Positions 44,536 to 53,964 of a stretch of 64,000 nt of DNA are shown one piece after another (the stretch's first letter is position 1; each line of letters opens with the position of its first letter). The stretch is from Planctomycetaceae bacterium (GTDB taxonomy: Bacteria; Planctomycetota; Planctomycetia; Planctomycetales; Planctomycetaceae): positions 310,001 through 374,000 of the forward strand of contig JAWKTX010000006.1 in assembly GCA_041398825.1 (NCBI GenBank), written 5' to 3'. The notes beneath the pieces are model-generated. The model had not been told where the DNA came from, searched no databases, and saw nothing but the letters and a program-made list of their open reading frames with translations. The position numbers and the translations under genes were made by a program.

Positions 44536-46134
44536 ATGAGTACTTCCAATAACGCTTCAGCAGTAAAGGCTTCGCGTGTTCGACGCGGTGTGCAGTTGAC
44601 ACTGATCGTGGTTTGCCTTGTTGTAGCTGCCACTTTCGTCCAATGGTATCCAACCCTGGATCAGGCGATTTCCAGAGTCATCTCCTCCCGTCGACCGCAG
44701 GCCTCGGCCCTTGACAGTCACAGCGAAGATCATGGCGGGCATGATCACGCTGGAGGTAAGCATACTGATAGTGAACATGCCGGACACGATCACAGTGCCG
44801 CGGATGCCGGGCTGGAACTTTCGGCCCAGGCCAGAAAAAACCTGGGGCTAACAAGTGACTACATCGACATGGTGAGGCTCACGAACTTCAGGCGTTTCGT
44901 CACCGTTCCCGCGATAATTGCAGCACGCCCTGGGCGAACTCAGGTGCATGTTGCCACGCCGTTGAATGGAGTGATCACGCATGTGCACGCGGTGACAGGC
45001 GAATCCGTCATGCCCGGGACATTGTTGTTCGAGATACGATTAACACACGAAGACCTTGTTCAATCGCAAACGGATTTTCTGAAATCTCTTGGCGAGCTTG
45101 ATGTGGAGATGACAGAAATGCAGCGGCTTCGAGCAGCTGCACAAAGCGGAGCGCTGTCCGAAAAGACGCTGCTTGATCGACAGTATGCTATCGACAAGCT
45201 GCAATCGCTGCTGACCGCGCAGAGAGAAGCATTGCATCTGCATGGATTATCGGACCGACAGGTTTCGGAGATCGAGACATCACGCAGACTGCTGCGCGAA
45301 TTACGTGTTTTCGCGCCGATGATTGATGAACATGATCATGGGGACGAACTGAAACTGGCCGACGATTCCATGATTCCGGTCGCGATTTCAAAGCAACCTG
45401 CGACCAGGGCGGATAGGCTTCGGGATGAACAGGAGGAAAGGCTTGATAAGGAGAATCAAGCCTTGGACCAATCCCTGGAGGCGACCATGGTTCCACTGGT
45501 GATTGAGCAATTGAATGTTCACAAAGGGCAGGCGGTCGCTGCCGGTGACATGCTTTGTACAGTGGCTGACTACAGCAGACTTTACATTCAGGGCGACGCT
45601 TTCGAACAGGACATTCATTGGTTGAGCGATGCGCGAAAGAATGGCTGGCCGCTGATGGCAGTCTTCGACGCCGGACAGGGTAAGCAGGAACTAAACAACC
45701 TGAACCTGTCTTACATTGGAAATGTGGTTGACACTCAAAACCGAACGCTCCCCTTTTATGTGGACCTGAAGAACGAGATTCTTGAAGATCAGTTCAACGA
45801 CGAACACCAGAGATTTGTCGTCTGGAAGTACCGTCCTGGTCAGCGACTTCAGTTGCGTGTGCCAATGGAAGAATGGGTCGATCAGATTGTTCTGCCCGTT
45901 GATGCGGTTGCGCGAGACGGTGCAGAGGCATTTGTCTTCCGACAGTACGGTGGGCACTTTGATCGAGTACCGGTTCATGTGGTTTACTCGGATCAGCGGT
46001 CTGTCGTCATCGCCGCAGATGGAGAATTAAAACCGGGGGCAGTTGTTGCGTTGAAGTCTGCCCATCAGATGCAGATTGCCATGAAGATCCAGGCTGGCGG
46101 TGGTGCGGATCCACATGCCGGACACAACCACTAA
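44536..46134 (+). CDS. heavy-metal RND efflux periplasmic adaptor (CusB/CzcB-like)
   Basis: A 532-residue protein from ATG 44536, with GGAG at 44524-44527. One N-terminal helix (QLTLIVVCLVVAATFVQW) is followed by a His/Asp-rich metal-binding stretch (EDHGGHDHAGGKH, HAGHDHSA), then the membrane-fusion domains: a beta-barrel/lipoyl core (THVHAVTGESVMPGTLLFEI) and long coiled-coil arms (SQTDFLKSLGELDVEMTEMQRL). The C-terminus is again His-rich (DPHAGHNH). It connects the RND pump in the inner membrane to an outer membrane factor. The pump gene follows after 175 bases that contain a palindromic repeat. Confidence 0.9.
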   Translation: MSTSNNASAVKASRVRRGVQLTLIVVCLVVAATFVQWYPTLDQAISRVISSRRPQASALDSHSEDHGGHDHAGGKHTDSEHAGHDHSAADAGLELSAQARKNLGLTSDYIDMVRLTNFRRFVTVPAIIAARPGRTQVHVATPLNGVITHVHAVTGESVMPGTLLFEIRLTHEDLVQSQTDFLKSLGELDVEMTEMQRLRAAAQSGALSEKTLLDRQYAIDKLQSLLTAQREALHLHGLSDRQVSEIETSRRLLRELRVFAPMIDEHDHGDELKLADDSMIPVAISKQPATRADRLRDEQEERLDKENQALDQSLEATMVPLVIEQLNVHKGQAVAAGDMLCTVADYSRLYIQGDAFEQDIHWLSDARKNGWPLMAVFDAGQGKQELNNLNLSYIGNVVDTQNRTLPFYVDLKNEILEDQFNDEHQRFVVWKYRPGQRLQLRVPMEEWVDQIVLPVDAVARDGAEAFVFRQYGGHFDRVPVHVVYSDQRSVVIAADGELKPGAVVALKSAHQMQIAMKIQAGGGADPHAGHNH

Positions 46135-46143
46135 CAGTGGCTG

Positions 46144-46246
46144 GCAGCCTGTTGAAAAACGGGACCGGCTCGAGCAGGAGACCTTAAAACACGATGGTTT
46201 CCGTTCGTCCTGCGTGCCTGCCCCGGTTTTTCAACGGACAGCCAGC
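46144..46246. repeat. palindromic repeat, copy 1
   Basis: A 103-bp imperfect palindrome just after the adaptor gene stop. Its arms carry GTTGAAAAAC on the left and GTTTTTCAAC on the right and can fold into one long hairpin. Nine mismatches and no gaps separate it from the second copy at 52517. No coding frame fits. It is MITE-like: IS-type terminal sequences (CTGTTGAAAAA) without a transposase. It could also act as a transcription terminator. Confidence 0.75.
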
Positions 46247-46309
46247 AGTTTATCTGCCACTTATCAGTAACTGATTTGTTGAATTACTCCATCGATTGGA
46301 TGCGAGATC

Positions 46310-49300
46310 ATGTTAAATGCGATCATTCGCTTCGCTCTACACCAGCGATTACTAGTCATTTGCTTCGCTGTGCTGATTAGTGGTGCGGGCATGTGGCTTT
46401 CGACACAAACCAGCATCGATGTGTTTCCGGACTTGAATCGTCCGCGTGTCACGGTGATGACCGAGGCCCCCGGGTTAGCTCCAGAGGAAGTTGAAGCACT
46501 CATCACCTTCCCGTTGGAGACGGCACTCAACGGAGCCAGCGGCGTACAGATGGTCCGCAGTTCATCGGGAGTCGGGATTTCGGTGATCTATGTTGAGTTT
46601 GACTGGGGGACAGACATCTACGTTGACCGGCAGGTCGTGAATGAGCGAATTCAGCTGGTTCAGGATCGTCTGCCGCCAGGGATCCGTCCGCAACTCGCAC
46701 CGATCTCCTCCATCATGGGGCAGATCGTGATGCTTGGAATGTGGGCCGATCCTTCAGCAAAGAATGATCTTTCAAGCGATTCTCCTTCCTCTGGTCCTGA
46801 ATCGGCGAAGGGGGGAACATCCGTCATGGAGCTGCGTACGCTCGCCGACTGGGTGGTCGCTCAACGGCTGCGCAGCATCGATGGTGTTTCACAGGTCTTT
46901 ACGATGGGGGGACAGCGAAAGCAGTTTCAGGTACTGATCGATCCGGACGCTCTGATTCGAATGGGTGTGACTTTGCAGGAGGTTCGAGATGCGGTCGTGA
47001 AGAGCAACGTAAACACGACGGGAGGCTATCTTGACGAGCAGGGTCCCAATGAACTGCTTGTCCGTGCAATTGGTCGCGTGCAAACAGTTCAGGACCTGGA
47101 AAAGGTTGTCGTCAGCGTTCATGATGGTCGCCCCATCGCTTTGACGCAGGTTGCACGTATTGTCGAAGCCGGACAGGTCAAACGTGGAGACAGTTCCGCG
47201 TTTATTCGCAACGAATCTGATGGAACCTTCTCCGGTGGAAAGGCCGTCGTGCTGACCATCAACAAGCAGCCGGATGCAGATACCAGAACTGTCGACCAGG
47301 CGGTGAGAAAAGCCGTCGAAGACCTGCGAGTGGCACTGCCTGAAGACATTCGTATCGAGCCGCTCTATGCACAGCGATCATTCATCGAACGTGCCATCGC
47401 GAATGTTGTGGAAGCTTTGCGAGATGGTGGCATCCTGGTCGTCATCATTCTGTTTCTTTTCCTGCTGAATCTGCGGACAACACTGATCACGTTGACGGCA
47501 ATCCCCTTGTCGCTGGCGATCACCGTCATTGTGTTTCATCTGTTTGGTTTGTCCATCAATACGATGACGCTGGGAGGATTAGCGGTCGCCATCGGGGAAC
47601 TTGTCGACGACGCGATTGTGGACGTTGAAAACATCTTCCGGAGACTGAAGGAGAATGCTGAAAAGGAACGCCCCGAAAGCACGCTTTACGTTGTGTACGA
47701 AGCCAGCCGTGAAATTAGAAATTCCATTGTCTTTGGCACCATGATTGTCGTTCTTGTCTTCCTGCCACTATTTGCTTTGACGGGTATGGAAGGTCGGCTG
47801 TTCGCTCCGATGGGAGTCGCCTACATTGTCTCAATTCTTTCGTCGCTGCTGGTTTCGCTGACAGTAACTCCCGTGCTTTCTTACTGGTTGCTTGGAGGTC
47901 AGAAAAGTGAGTCGGAACACATCGATGGATTTGTTGTTCGGATTCTGAAGCGGGTGGCGGATCACGTGATTCGGTTTAGTCTCGCCTGGCCACGCCTGAA
48001 TCTGGTTGCAACCACCATTGCAGTGACTGTCGCTGCGATGTTTGTTGTGCGCCTGGACCGCGACTTTCTGCCCCCGTTCAATGAAGGTGTGATTCAGCTG
48101 AACGTGGTGCTGCCGCCGGGCACGTCGCTGCGAACCTCCAATGAAATCAATGAGGTCGTGGAAACGCGTTTGCAGAAAATTGAAGACATTGTTCGCTGTA
48201 GTCGGCGCACCGGACGTGCTGAACTGGATGAGCACGCGGAAGGCGTCAACATGACAGAATTCATCATCGAACTGAATCCTTCATCCCCCCGCAGTCGCGA
48301 AGAGCAGCTTGAAGAAATCCGCGAGGCGATGGCTGACATTCGCGGGATTGTGACCGCCGTGGAACAACCGCTGGCCCACTTGATCTCCCACATGTTGAGT
48401 GGTGTGAAAGCTCAGATTGGAATCAAAATCTACGGTGATGATCTGGACGTGCTTCGTCGCCTGGCCAATACCGCACAGCAGAAGATCAGCACCGTCGCCG
48501 GAGTCAAAGATCTAATGATTGAACCACTGGTTGTGATTCCCCAGCTACGCATCAAACCGGATCGCGACAAATTGCTGCAGTACGGCTTGAACATGGCGGA
48601 CGTCAATCAATTTATTCAGACCGCCATGAACGGCGAAGTTGTTTCAGAGGTTCTTGCCGACCAGCGTACATTCGACCTGCTGGTTCGCCTTGATGATCGC
48701 TTTCGGGAAGATAAGACCGTGCTGGAACGGCTAACGATCGAACTGCCTGACGGCGGTCATGTTCCTCTGTCTGCGGTTGCTTCCATCATTCCGTCAGGCG
48801 GGCCAAATGCAATCAATCGGGAAAATGTCCGGCGAAGAATGGTGATTCAGTGCAATGTCAGCGAACGAGGCGTGGTGGACGTTGTGGGAGACATTCAGGC
48901 CGCCCTTGCGGAACTTAACGAGGATATGCCGGAGGGTTATTTCATCGAATATGGCGGACAATTCGAGAGTCAGCAGGCAGCCAGTCGCGTGATTGGTGCC
49001 TTGTTTCTCGTATCGATGTTTGCCGTTTTTCTCGTTCTCTTCAGCATGTTTCGTTCCGTCAATCTGTCACTTCAGGTGATGGCCGCGCTTCCGATGGCTT
49101 TCATCGGCAGTGTTGCTGCTCTTGTGTGGACAGGTCAGACGCTCACGATTGCTGCCATGGTAGGATTCATTTCGCTGGCCGGAATCGCTTCACGAAACGG
49201 AATCCTGCTGCTGAACCACTACCTGCACCTGGTTCAGCACGAGGGCGAACAACTAAATTCATCCATGATTATCCGAGCCGGAAAGGAGCGACTTGTTCCC

Positions 49301-49519
49301 GTCCTGATGACGGCGCTGACGTCCGGAATTGGATTGGTTCCACTCGTGATGTCGCCTGGTCAGCCCGGACGAGAAATTCTTTACCCTGTAGCCACGGTCA
49401 TTCTGGGTGGATTAATTAGTTCCACGATGCTGGATTTCTTCGTGCATCCGGCACTCTTCTGGCTGTTCGGACTTAAGTCGGCCAGAAGCGTGATTGATTC
49501 AAGCGAACAGGAATTCTGA
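46310..49519 (+). CDS. heavy-metal RND efflux pump (CusA/CzcA family)
   Basis: A 1069-residue inner-membrane transporter. It has the RND layout of twelve helices and two large periplasmic loops: an N-terminal helix (LLVICFAVLISGAGMWL), DVFPDLNRPRVTVMTEAPGLAPEEVE, the helix-4 motif AIGELVDDAIVDVENIFRRL with the Asp pair used in proton relay, and the C-terminal ITVPV-type helices. Residues DVFPDL and APGLAPEEVE are typical of the HME branch that exports Cu, Ag, Co, Zn or Cd. Metal specificity is not resolvable. No outer-membrane factor gene is adjacent. Confidence 0.92.
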   Translation: MLNAIIRFALHQRLLVICFAVLISGAGMWLSTQTSIDVFPDLNRPRVTVMTEAPGLAPEEVEALITFPLETALNGASGVQMVRSSSGVGISVIYVEFDWGTDIYVDRQVVNERIQLVQDRLPPGIRPQLAPISSIMGQIVMLGMWADPSAKNDLSSDSPSSGPESAKGGTSVMELRTLADWVVAQRLRSIDGVSQVFTMGGQRKQFQVLIDPDALIRMGVTLQEVRDAVVKSNVNTTGGYLDEQGPNELLVRAIGRVQTVQDLEKVVVSVHDGRPIALTQVARIVEAGQVKRGDSSAFIRNESDGTFSGGKAVVLTINKQPDADTRTVDQAVRKAVEDLRVALPEDIRIEPLYAQRSFIERAIANVVEALRDGGILVVIILFLFLLNLRTTLITLTAIPLSLAITVIVFHLFGLSINTMTLGGLAVAIGELVDDAIVDVENIFRRLKENAEKERPESTLYVVYEASREIRNSIVFGTMIVVLVFLPLFALTGMEGRLFAPMGVAYIVSILSSLLVSLTVTPVLSYWLLGGQKSESEHIDGFVVRILKRVADHVIRFSLAWPRLNLVATTIAVTVAAMFVVRLDRDFLPPFNEGVIQLNVVLPPGTSLRTSNEINEVVETRLQKIEDIVRCSRRTGRAELDEHAEGVNMTEFIIELNPSSPRSREEQLEEIREAMADIRGIVTAVEQPLAHLISHMLSGVKAQIGIKIYGDDLDVLRRLANTAQQKISTVAGVKDLMIEPLVVIPQLRIKPDRDKLLQYGLNMADVNQFIQTAMNGEVVSEVLADQRTFDLLVRLDDRFREDKTVLERLTIELPDGGHVPLSAVASIIPSGGPNAINRENVRRRMVIQCNVSERGVVDVVGDIQAALAELNEDMPEGYFIEYGGQFESQQAASRVIGALFLVSMFAVFLVLFSMFRSVNLSLQVMAALPMAFIGSVAALVWTGQTLTIAAMVGFISLAGIASRNGILLLNHYLHLVQHEGEQLNSSMIIRAGKERLVPVLMTALTSGIGLVPLVMSPGQPGREILYPVATVILGGLISSTMLDFFVHPALFWLFGLKSARSVIDSSEQEF

Positions 49520-49743
49520 TCGGGGAACGATCTACTGTGCCGTTCAACAAATGCGTGGAAAGGGCGGCTTCAAATTCAACTTCAAACAGTACCCCCACTG
49601 ATGAATTCGGTTTGGTGTGCAATATTCAATGGTTTCGGTAACCTGTTCATCAAGCGACTCCATTGGCGAGTTGGCTCAGGTAGTTCCCATTCATCTCAGG
49701 TAACTACCATTGATATCGAACTGGGAAACTTCGCCGGGAAGCG

Positions 49744-51309
49744 ATGGAGACGAATCAAATGGCCGGATATGACTGTGTACGAACCTTGCCTCCCGGAAGA
49801 CGGATTCAGGCACTGATTCGACGACTGATTCTGTCTGTGTTTTGCCTGACGACCGGGGCCATTGCATCCGAGCGACCCAATTTCCTGTTCATTCTGACAG
49901 ACGATCAGTCCCCGTACACTCTGAGCACCTACGGGAACAATGTTTGCCAGACGCCAAACATCAACCGGATCTCAACGGAAGGCATGACGATTGTAGACGC
50001 CCATCACATGGGGTCGTACACAGGAGCTGTTTGTTTGCCGTCCCGGACGATGATCATGACAGGCCGAACCGTGTGGCGAATTCCACACCGCAGAAGTGGG
50101 CGCAATGCGAAGCAAGATGATCCGCAGGCGTCACCAGACTTCATTGAAGAAGCTGCCGGAAACAGCATGGCGGCTCTCTTCAACAATGCAGGCTACGATA
50201 CGTTCAGAACCTGTAAAAAAGGAAATACATTTGGACCAGCCAACCAAAAATTCAAAGTTCTTCACGAGGCCGACAAACGGGAAGGTGACGATGAGAATGG
50301 AAGTAAGTGGCATGGAGACCGTGCGGTTGATTTTCTGAAGCAGCGAATTGCTGACCGCGACGACGATCCTTTCCTGATGTTCCTTGGATTCTCTCACCCG
50401 CACGACCCTCGCAATGGCAAACCAGAGCTACTGAAGAAGTATGGAGCAGAGAATCTCAGACAGCCGCCATCTCGACTGAACCCCGCGGCGCCGCCGCTAC
50501 CTGTTGAATATCTTCCGGCTCACCCTTTTCACCATGGCCACCCCGGCCTGCGCGATGAAACGACGGTGCAGGGGGTTCTGACAGATCGCTCGGAAGCGAC
50601 CATTCGTAATGAACTTGGACGCGAGTATGCCTGCATTGAAAATATCGATGTGCAGGTTGGACGCGTTCTGGATCTCCTGCAGCAAACGGGGGAATTGGAT
50701 AATACGTACGTATTCTTCACATCTGATCACGGCATTGCAGTTGGGCGGCATGGACTTACCGGAAAACAGAATCTCTACGAGCATACCTGGCGGGTTCCAT
50801 TCCTTGTACGTGGACCCGGCGTGAAGGCAGGAAGTCGCGCCTCCGGGTTTATTTATTTGCTGGATGTGTTGCCGACGATGTGTGATCTGGCCGGAATTCA
50901 TCGCCCGGAAAAGATGGAAGGTCTGAGCTTTCGAAATGTGCTTGATGGCAGCCAGAATCGGATCCGCGACACACTCTACGGGGTGTATTGTGGGGGCACA
51001 AAACCGGGGATGAGGAGCGTCAAGACAGCCGATGGATGGAAACTGATCAAATATGATGTCATGGATGGACAGGTTCGTGAAACCCAGTTGTTCAATCTGA
51101 ACGAGAACCCTTTCGAACTGCTGGGCGATCATCATGCATCGACGGTGATTTCGATCACGGGAAATACTCCGCTGCCCCATCAAAAAAATCTCGCGGATGA
51201 CCCGCGATTTGCGGCAAAGCGTCTTCAGCTTGAGGCGGCTCTTCTGGCGGAACAGGTTCGGCTGGACGATCCATACAGACTTTGGGATCAGCCACAGTTA
51301 CCTCAATAG
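49744..51309 (+). CDS. sulfatase (Cys-type, formylglycine)
   Basis: A 521-residue exported sulfatase. The signal helix LIRRLILSVFCLTTGAIAS is followed by NFLFILTDDQ (metal-binding D53/D54) and the sulfatase signature CLPSR at 97-101, where Cys97 is expected to become formylglycine. Other family elements are FLMFLGFSHPHDPR, YVFFTSDHGIAVGRHGLTGKQNLYEHTWRVP and MEGLSFRNVL. Substrates are probably sulfated polysaccharides, which planctomycetes degrade extensively. The gene stands alone between the RND cluster and the DUF1559 gene. The start is ATG 49744; a Met five codons later is also possible. Confidence 0.92.
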   Translation: METNQMAGYDCVRTLPPGRRIQALIRRLILSVFCLTTGAIASERPNFLFILTDDQSPYTLSTYGNNVCQTPNINRISTEGMTIVDAHHMGSYTGAVCLPSRTMIMTGRTVWRIPHRRSGRNAKQDDPQASPDFIEEAAGNSMAALFNNAGYDTFRTCKKGNTFGPANQKFKVLHEADKREGDDENGSKWHGDRAVDFLKQRIADRDDDPFLMFLGFSHPHDPRNGKPELLKKYGAENLRQPPSRLNPAAPPLPVEYLPAHPFHHGHPGLRDETTVQGVLTDRSEATIRNELGREYACIENIDVQVGRVLDLLQQTGELDNTYVFFTSDHGIAVGRHGLTGKQNLYEHTWRVPFLVRGPGVKAGSRASGFIYLLDVLPTMCDLAGIHRPEKMEGLSFRNVLDGSQNRIRDTLYGVYCGGTKPGMRSVKTADGWKLIKYDVMDGQVRETQLFNLNENPFELLGDHHASTVISITGNTPLPHQKNLADDPRFAAKRLQLEAALLAEQVRLDDPYRLWDQPQLPQ

Positions 51310-51536
51310 CCGTTGTGCGTTCGTTGAATACGCCTCCTGAATCAGGAAAGCACATCGGAAGGAGTGTCTCCCGCACGACGGGCCGGTCCGGCTGTTGCGC
51401 CGAACTGGGGCATTATCGCTGTTTAAGTTAACGGCGCAATTGCGACTTCCGTGCGCAGTTGCTAAACCTGTCAACCAGTCCGTAGTGGATGAAAGTTTAT
51501 CTCTGTGCTTCTAAACTGCTTCGAAGGATTTCATTG

Positions 51537-52517
51537 ATGAAGAGTCTCAACCGGCGCGGCTTCACTCTCATTGAGTTGTTAGTCGTCATCGCCATTATTG
51601 CAATCCTGATTGCCCTCTTACTCCCGGCAGTGCAACAAGCTCGCGAAGCAGCGAGACGCACACAATGTAAGAACAATTTGAAGCAACTGGGACTGGCGCT
51701 TCACAACTACCACGACGTCTACAATCATTTCCCAATCAACTACAGCACCACGTTCACACTCGACAACACAACCATGAGCTGGCTGGTTGGAATTCTACCC
51801 TACATTGAACAGGCGAACCTGTTTAATCAGGTGGACCCTAACTTCGGAATTAACAACGATCCTCGGTCACCGACCCCGAACACCGTCACTCCCGTCAACC
51901 CAAGCAATGGATGGGTTGCAAAACAACCGATTCCGGCATTTCGCTGTCCGTCCGACACCAGTGATGCACTATTGGGTGGTCGAGCGAATTATGGTGGCAC
52001 CTGGGCGGTCAACAGTTACAAGGGTGTTGCAGGAGCCAACTGGGCGTGGGGCAGCTGGACGTCGCCAGCAGCATTCAACAACACGCGGTGGGGGACCTCA
52101 AACAACGGACTGGATCGAGGAAACGGTATCTTGTTCCGGGGCAATGGATTTCCCTACTCAAATAACATGAGCAAGATCACTGACGGGACCAGCAATACAC
52201 TTGCGATCGGTGAAGTGGTTGCTCGCTACTGTACGCATACCTGGTGGTGGTGGTTCAACGGAAGTACGGCAACGTGTTCAATTCCACTGAATGCCCCCGG
52301 GGTCTGTGCCGGCGCCGCCAATGTCACCAAGGATCAGGGTTTGGTAAACTGTGCAGGCGACTGGCCGAACAACTATTCATTCAAGAGTCAGCATGTTGGT
52401 GGCGGGCAATTTGCTTTGTGCGATGGATCCGTGAAATTCATCAGTGAAAACATCGACCTCAACCTGTACCGAAGTATCGCGACCATTGCAGGCGGCGAGA
52501 CAGTCGGCGAATTCTAG
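51537..52517 (+). CDS. DUF1559 domain protein with prepilin N-terminus
   Basis: A 326-residue protein. The N-terminus RRGFTLIELLVVIAIIAIL is a type IV prepilin signal (cleavage after Gly), followed by the planctomycete hallmark LLPAVQQAREAARRTQCKNNLKQLGLALHNYHD. The DUF1559 body includes FRCPSD, TWAVNSYKG and HVGGGQFALCDGSVKFISENID near the end. ATG 51537 is preferred because AAGGA sits 9-13 bases upstream. Such proteins are present in dozens of copies in planctomycete genomes, and probably make pilus-like or wall-associated structures. The stop codon touches a palindromic repeat. Confidence 0.93.
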   Translation: MKSLNRRGFTLIELLVVIAIIAILIALLLPAVQQAREAARRTQCKNNLKQLGLALHNYHDVYNHFPINYSTTFTLDNTTMSWLVGILPYIEQANLFNQVDPNFGINNDPRSPTPNTVTPVNPSNGWVAKQPIPAFRCPSDTSDALLGGRANYGGTWAVNSYKGVAGANWAWGSWTSPAAFNNTRWGTSNNGLDRGNGILFRGNGFPYSNNMSKITDGTSNTLAIGEVVARYCTHTWWWWFNGSTATCSIPLNAPGVCAGAANVTKDQGLVNCAGDWPNNYSFKSQHVGGGQFALCDGSVKFISENIDLNLYRSIATIAGGETVGEF

Positions 52518-52619
52518 CAGCCTGTTGAAAAACGGGACTGGCTCGAGCAGGAGACCATAAAAAACCATGGTTTCCAGTCGTCCTTCGTGCCTGTCCTGGT
52601 TTTTCAACGGACAGCCAGC
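52517..52619. repeat. palindromic repeat, copy 2
   Basis: The second copy of the 103-bp imperfect palindrome, starting on the last base of the DUF1559 stop codon. It again has GTTGAAAAAC near the left and GTTTTTCAAC near the right, with about 91% identity to the first copy at 46144. The centre differs most (ATAAAAAACC versus TTAAAACACG). Its position hugging a 3' end suggests that it behaves as a terminator or a miniature element that settled there. Confidence 0.75.
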
Positions 52620-52699
52620 TTCTTCGGAATGCTGAAGCGTACCTCGCATTCGGCCCTTGCGGCTGAGTTCTCCCTGCGCGGACGGGGAATGGTTCAACG

Positions 52700-52732
52700 G
52701 CGGGCGACTCTGCATCGCCCGCTCATTTTTTT
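52700..52732 (+). terminator. rho-independent terminator
   Basis: A perfect 8-bp stem GCGGGCGA/TCGCCCGC (52700-52707 and 52715-52722) with a 7-base CTCTGCA loop is followed by TCA and seven T residues (52726-52732). It lies after the DUF1559 gene and 21 bases before the lipoprotein gene. Confidence 0.88.
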
Positions 52733-52752
52733 AACCAATCGTAACACGGTAG

Positions 52753-53181
52753 ATGTCCATGAATCGTGCAATCCTGACTTCATTCCTTTGCTTGTGCAGC
52801 ATTGCTGGCTGCGGTGAGGCGAGTGACGCTCCCGCGACGGCCCCAGTGAGCGGAGTGGTCATGCTGAATGGCCAGCCACTTCCTGAAGCGGTTGTGACCT
52901 TCCATCCCGAATCTGGTCCGTCAGGCATTGGCCTGGCTGATGCGAACGGCAAATATACCGTGAAGACAAATGGTCGCAACGGAGCTCCTGTTGGTAAGTG
53001 CAAGGTGACCGTGGCTGTTGCGAATGGCCCGGAAGGCTTCCCGGAAGCTGATGGAAACGAAATTCAGCTGCTGGAAAAACCTCGACTGAACGCCAAGTAC
53101 TCCAACCCGGACACCACCGACCTGATCGTGGAAATCACGGCAGAAGGTACGAAGGATCTGCAACTGGATCTTGATAGCTGA
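52753..53181 (+). CDS. small lipoprotein with carboxypeptidase-regulatory-like domain
   Basis: A 142-residue exported lipoprotein. The signal ends with a lipobox (LCSIAGC), after which comes one Ig-like, carboxypeptidase-regulatory-like domain: VSGVVMLNGQPLPEAVVTFHPES, then GLADANGKYTVKT and GAPVGKCKVTV. Proteins of this type follow DUF1559 genes in many planctomycete genomes, as here. A perfect terminator lies between the two genes, so expression may rely on read-through or a separate promoter. It may be a cell-surface structural partner; nothing enzymatic is seen. Confidence 0.88.
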   Translation: MSMNRAILTSFLCLCSIAGCGEASDAPATAPVSGVVMLNGQPLPEAVVTFHPESGPSGIGLADANGKYTVKTNGRNGAPVGKCKVTVAVANGPEGFPEADGNEIQLLEKPRLNAKYSNPDTTDLIVEITAEGTKDLQLDLDS

Positions 53182-53235
53182 TCCAGTCCGACGCTCAAAG
53201 CAGGCCTCAGGCCGTTGGAAATGCCCAAATCTTTC

Positions 53236-53964
53236 CTACGGCTGCCGCTTTTCTTCCGCGTAACTGCGGCGGATGTACAGCGGTTCCAGAGCGTTCACGT
53301 TTTCGACAACGTCCTTCAGTCGCTGAGCGGCTCCGATCTGTGCGACCGTGTATGCTCGCGGCTGCCAGAACCTGGCGTCGACAACTTGAAATCGATCGTT
53401 GAGAGAAACCTGTTTCGTCAGTGCGGGCCCGGAAAGTGGAATACTCGTAGATAGCTGCCCCGGGCCAATGATGGTGACGGGGTGGTTTGAACAGCGCAGC
53501 TGACTTTCGGGATCAAAGCCGTATTCGTTCCAGAACAATTCGCCACGCTGAGCATCGCTAATGGCGGCAACGACCGGGATATCAGCCGGGACCTGCTGTG
53601 CAATTGCCTGCAATGTGTCGACGGTCACCAGTGACGCTTTGTTGATCCAGGCAAACGTCTTTGCGAATGTCAGCCCCACGCGAAGCCCGGTAAAGCTGCC
53701 CGGCCCGATGCTCACTGCGACGGTGTGAATTTCCCCCGGAGTAACACCCTGCTCGCACAGCAGCCTTTGAACATCCGCCACAAGAGTTTGGGCGTGTCGG
53801 CGTCCTTCTGAATCCAGAAGGAGTTCAATGATCTCACCATCATCGCTTCGCAACGCGATGGAACCAATCATTCCGGACGTTTCCACAGCCAGCAGATAGC
53901 CAGCCTCACCATTGGTACCATTCGGTGGCTGATGCACGCTATTCACCGACCGAAAGTATCTCAT
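53236..53964 (-). CDS. tsaB: tRNA threonylcarbamoyladenosine biosynthesis protein TsaB
   Basis: A 242-residue member of the ASKHA fold. Typical elements are LLAVETSGMIGSIAL, RRHAQTLVADVQRLL and VSIGPGSFTGLRVGLTFAKT. TsaB is the non-catalytic scaffold that works with TsaD and TsaE to make t6A37 in tRNAs decoding ANN codons. The C-terminal half is shorter and more divergent than in E. coli, as is common. The start overlaps the lipA end by 26 bases, so the genes are co-transcribed and probably translationally coupled. Confidence 0.9.
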   Translation of the reverse strand: MRYFRSVNSVHQPPNGTNGEAGYLLAVETSGMIGSIALRSDDGEIIELLLDSEGRRHAQTLVADVQRLLCEQGVTPGEIHTVAVSIGPGSFTGLRVGLTFAKTFAWINKASLVTVDTLQAIAQQVPADIPVVAAISDAQRGELFWNEYGFDPESQLRCSNHPVTIIGPGQLSTSIPLSGPALTKQVSLNDRFQVVDARFWQPRAYTVAQIGAAQRLKDVVENVNALEPLYIRRSYAEEKRQP

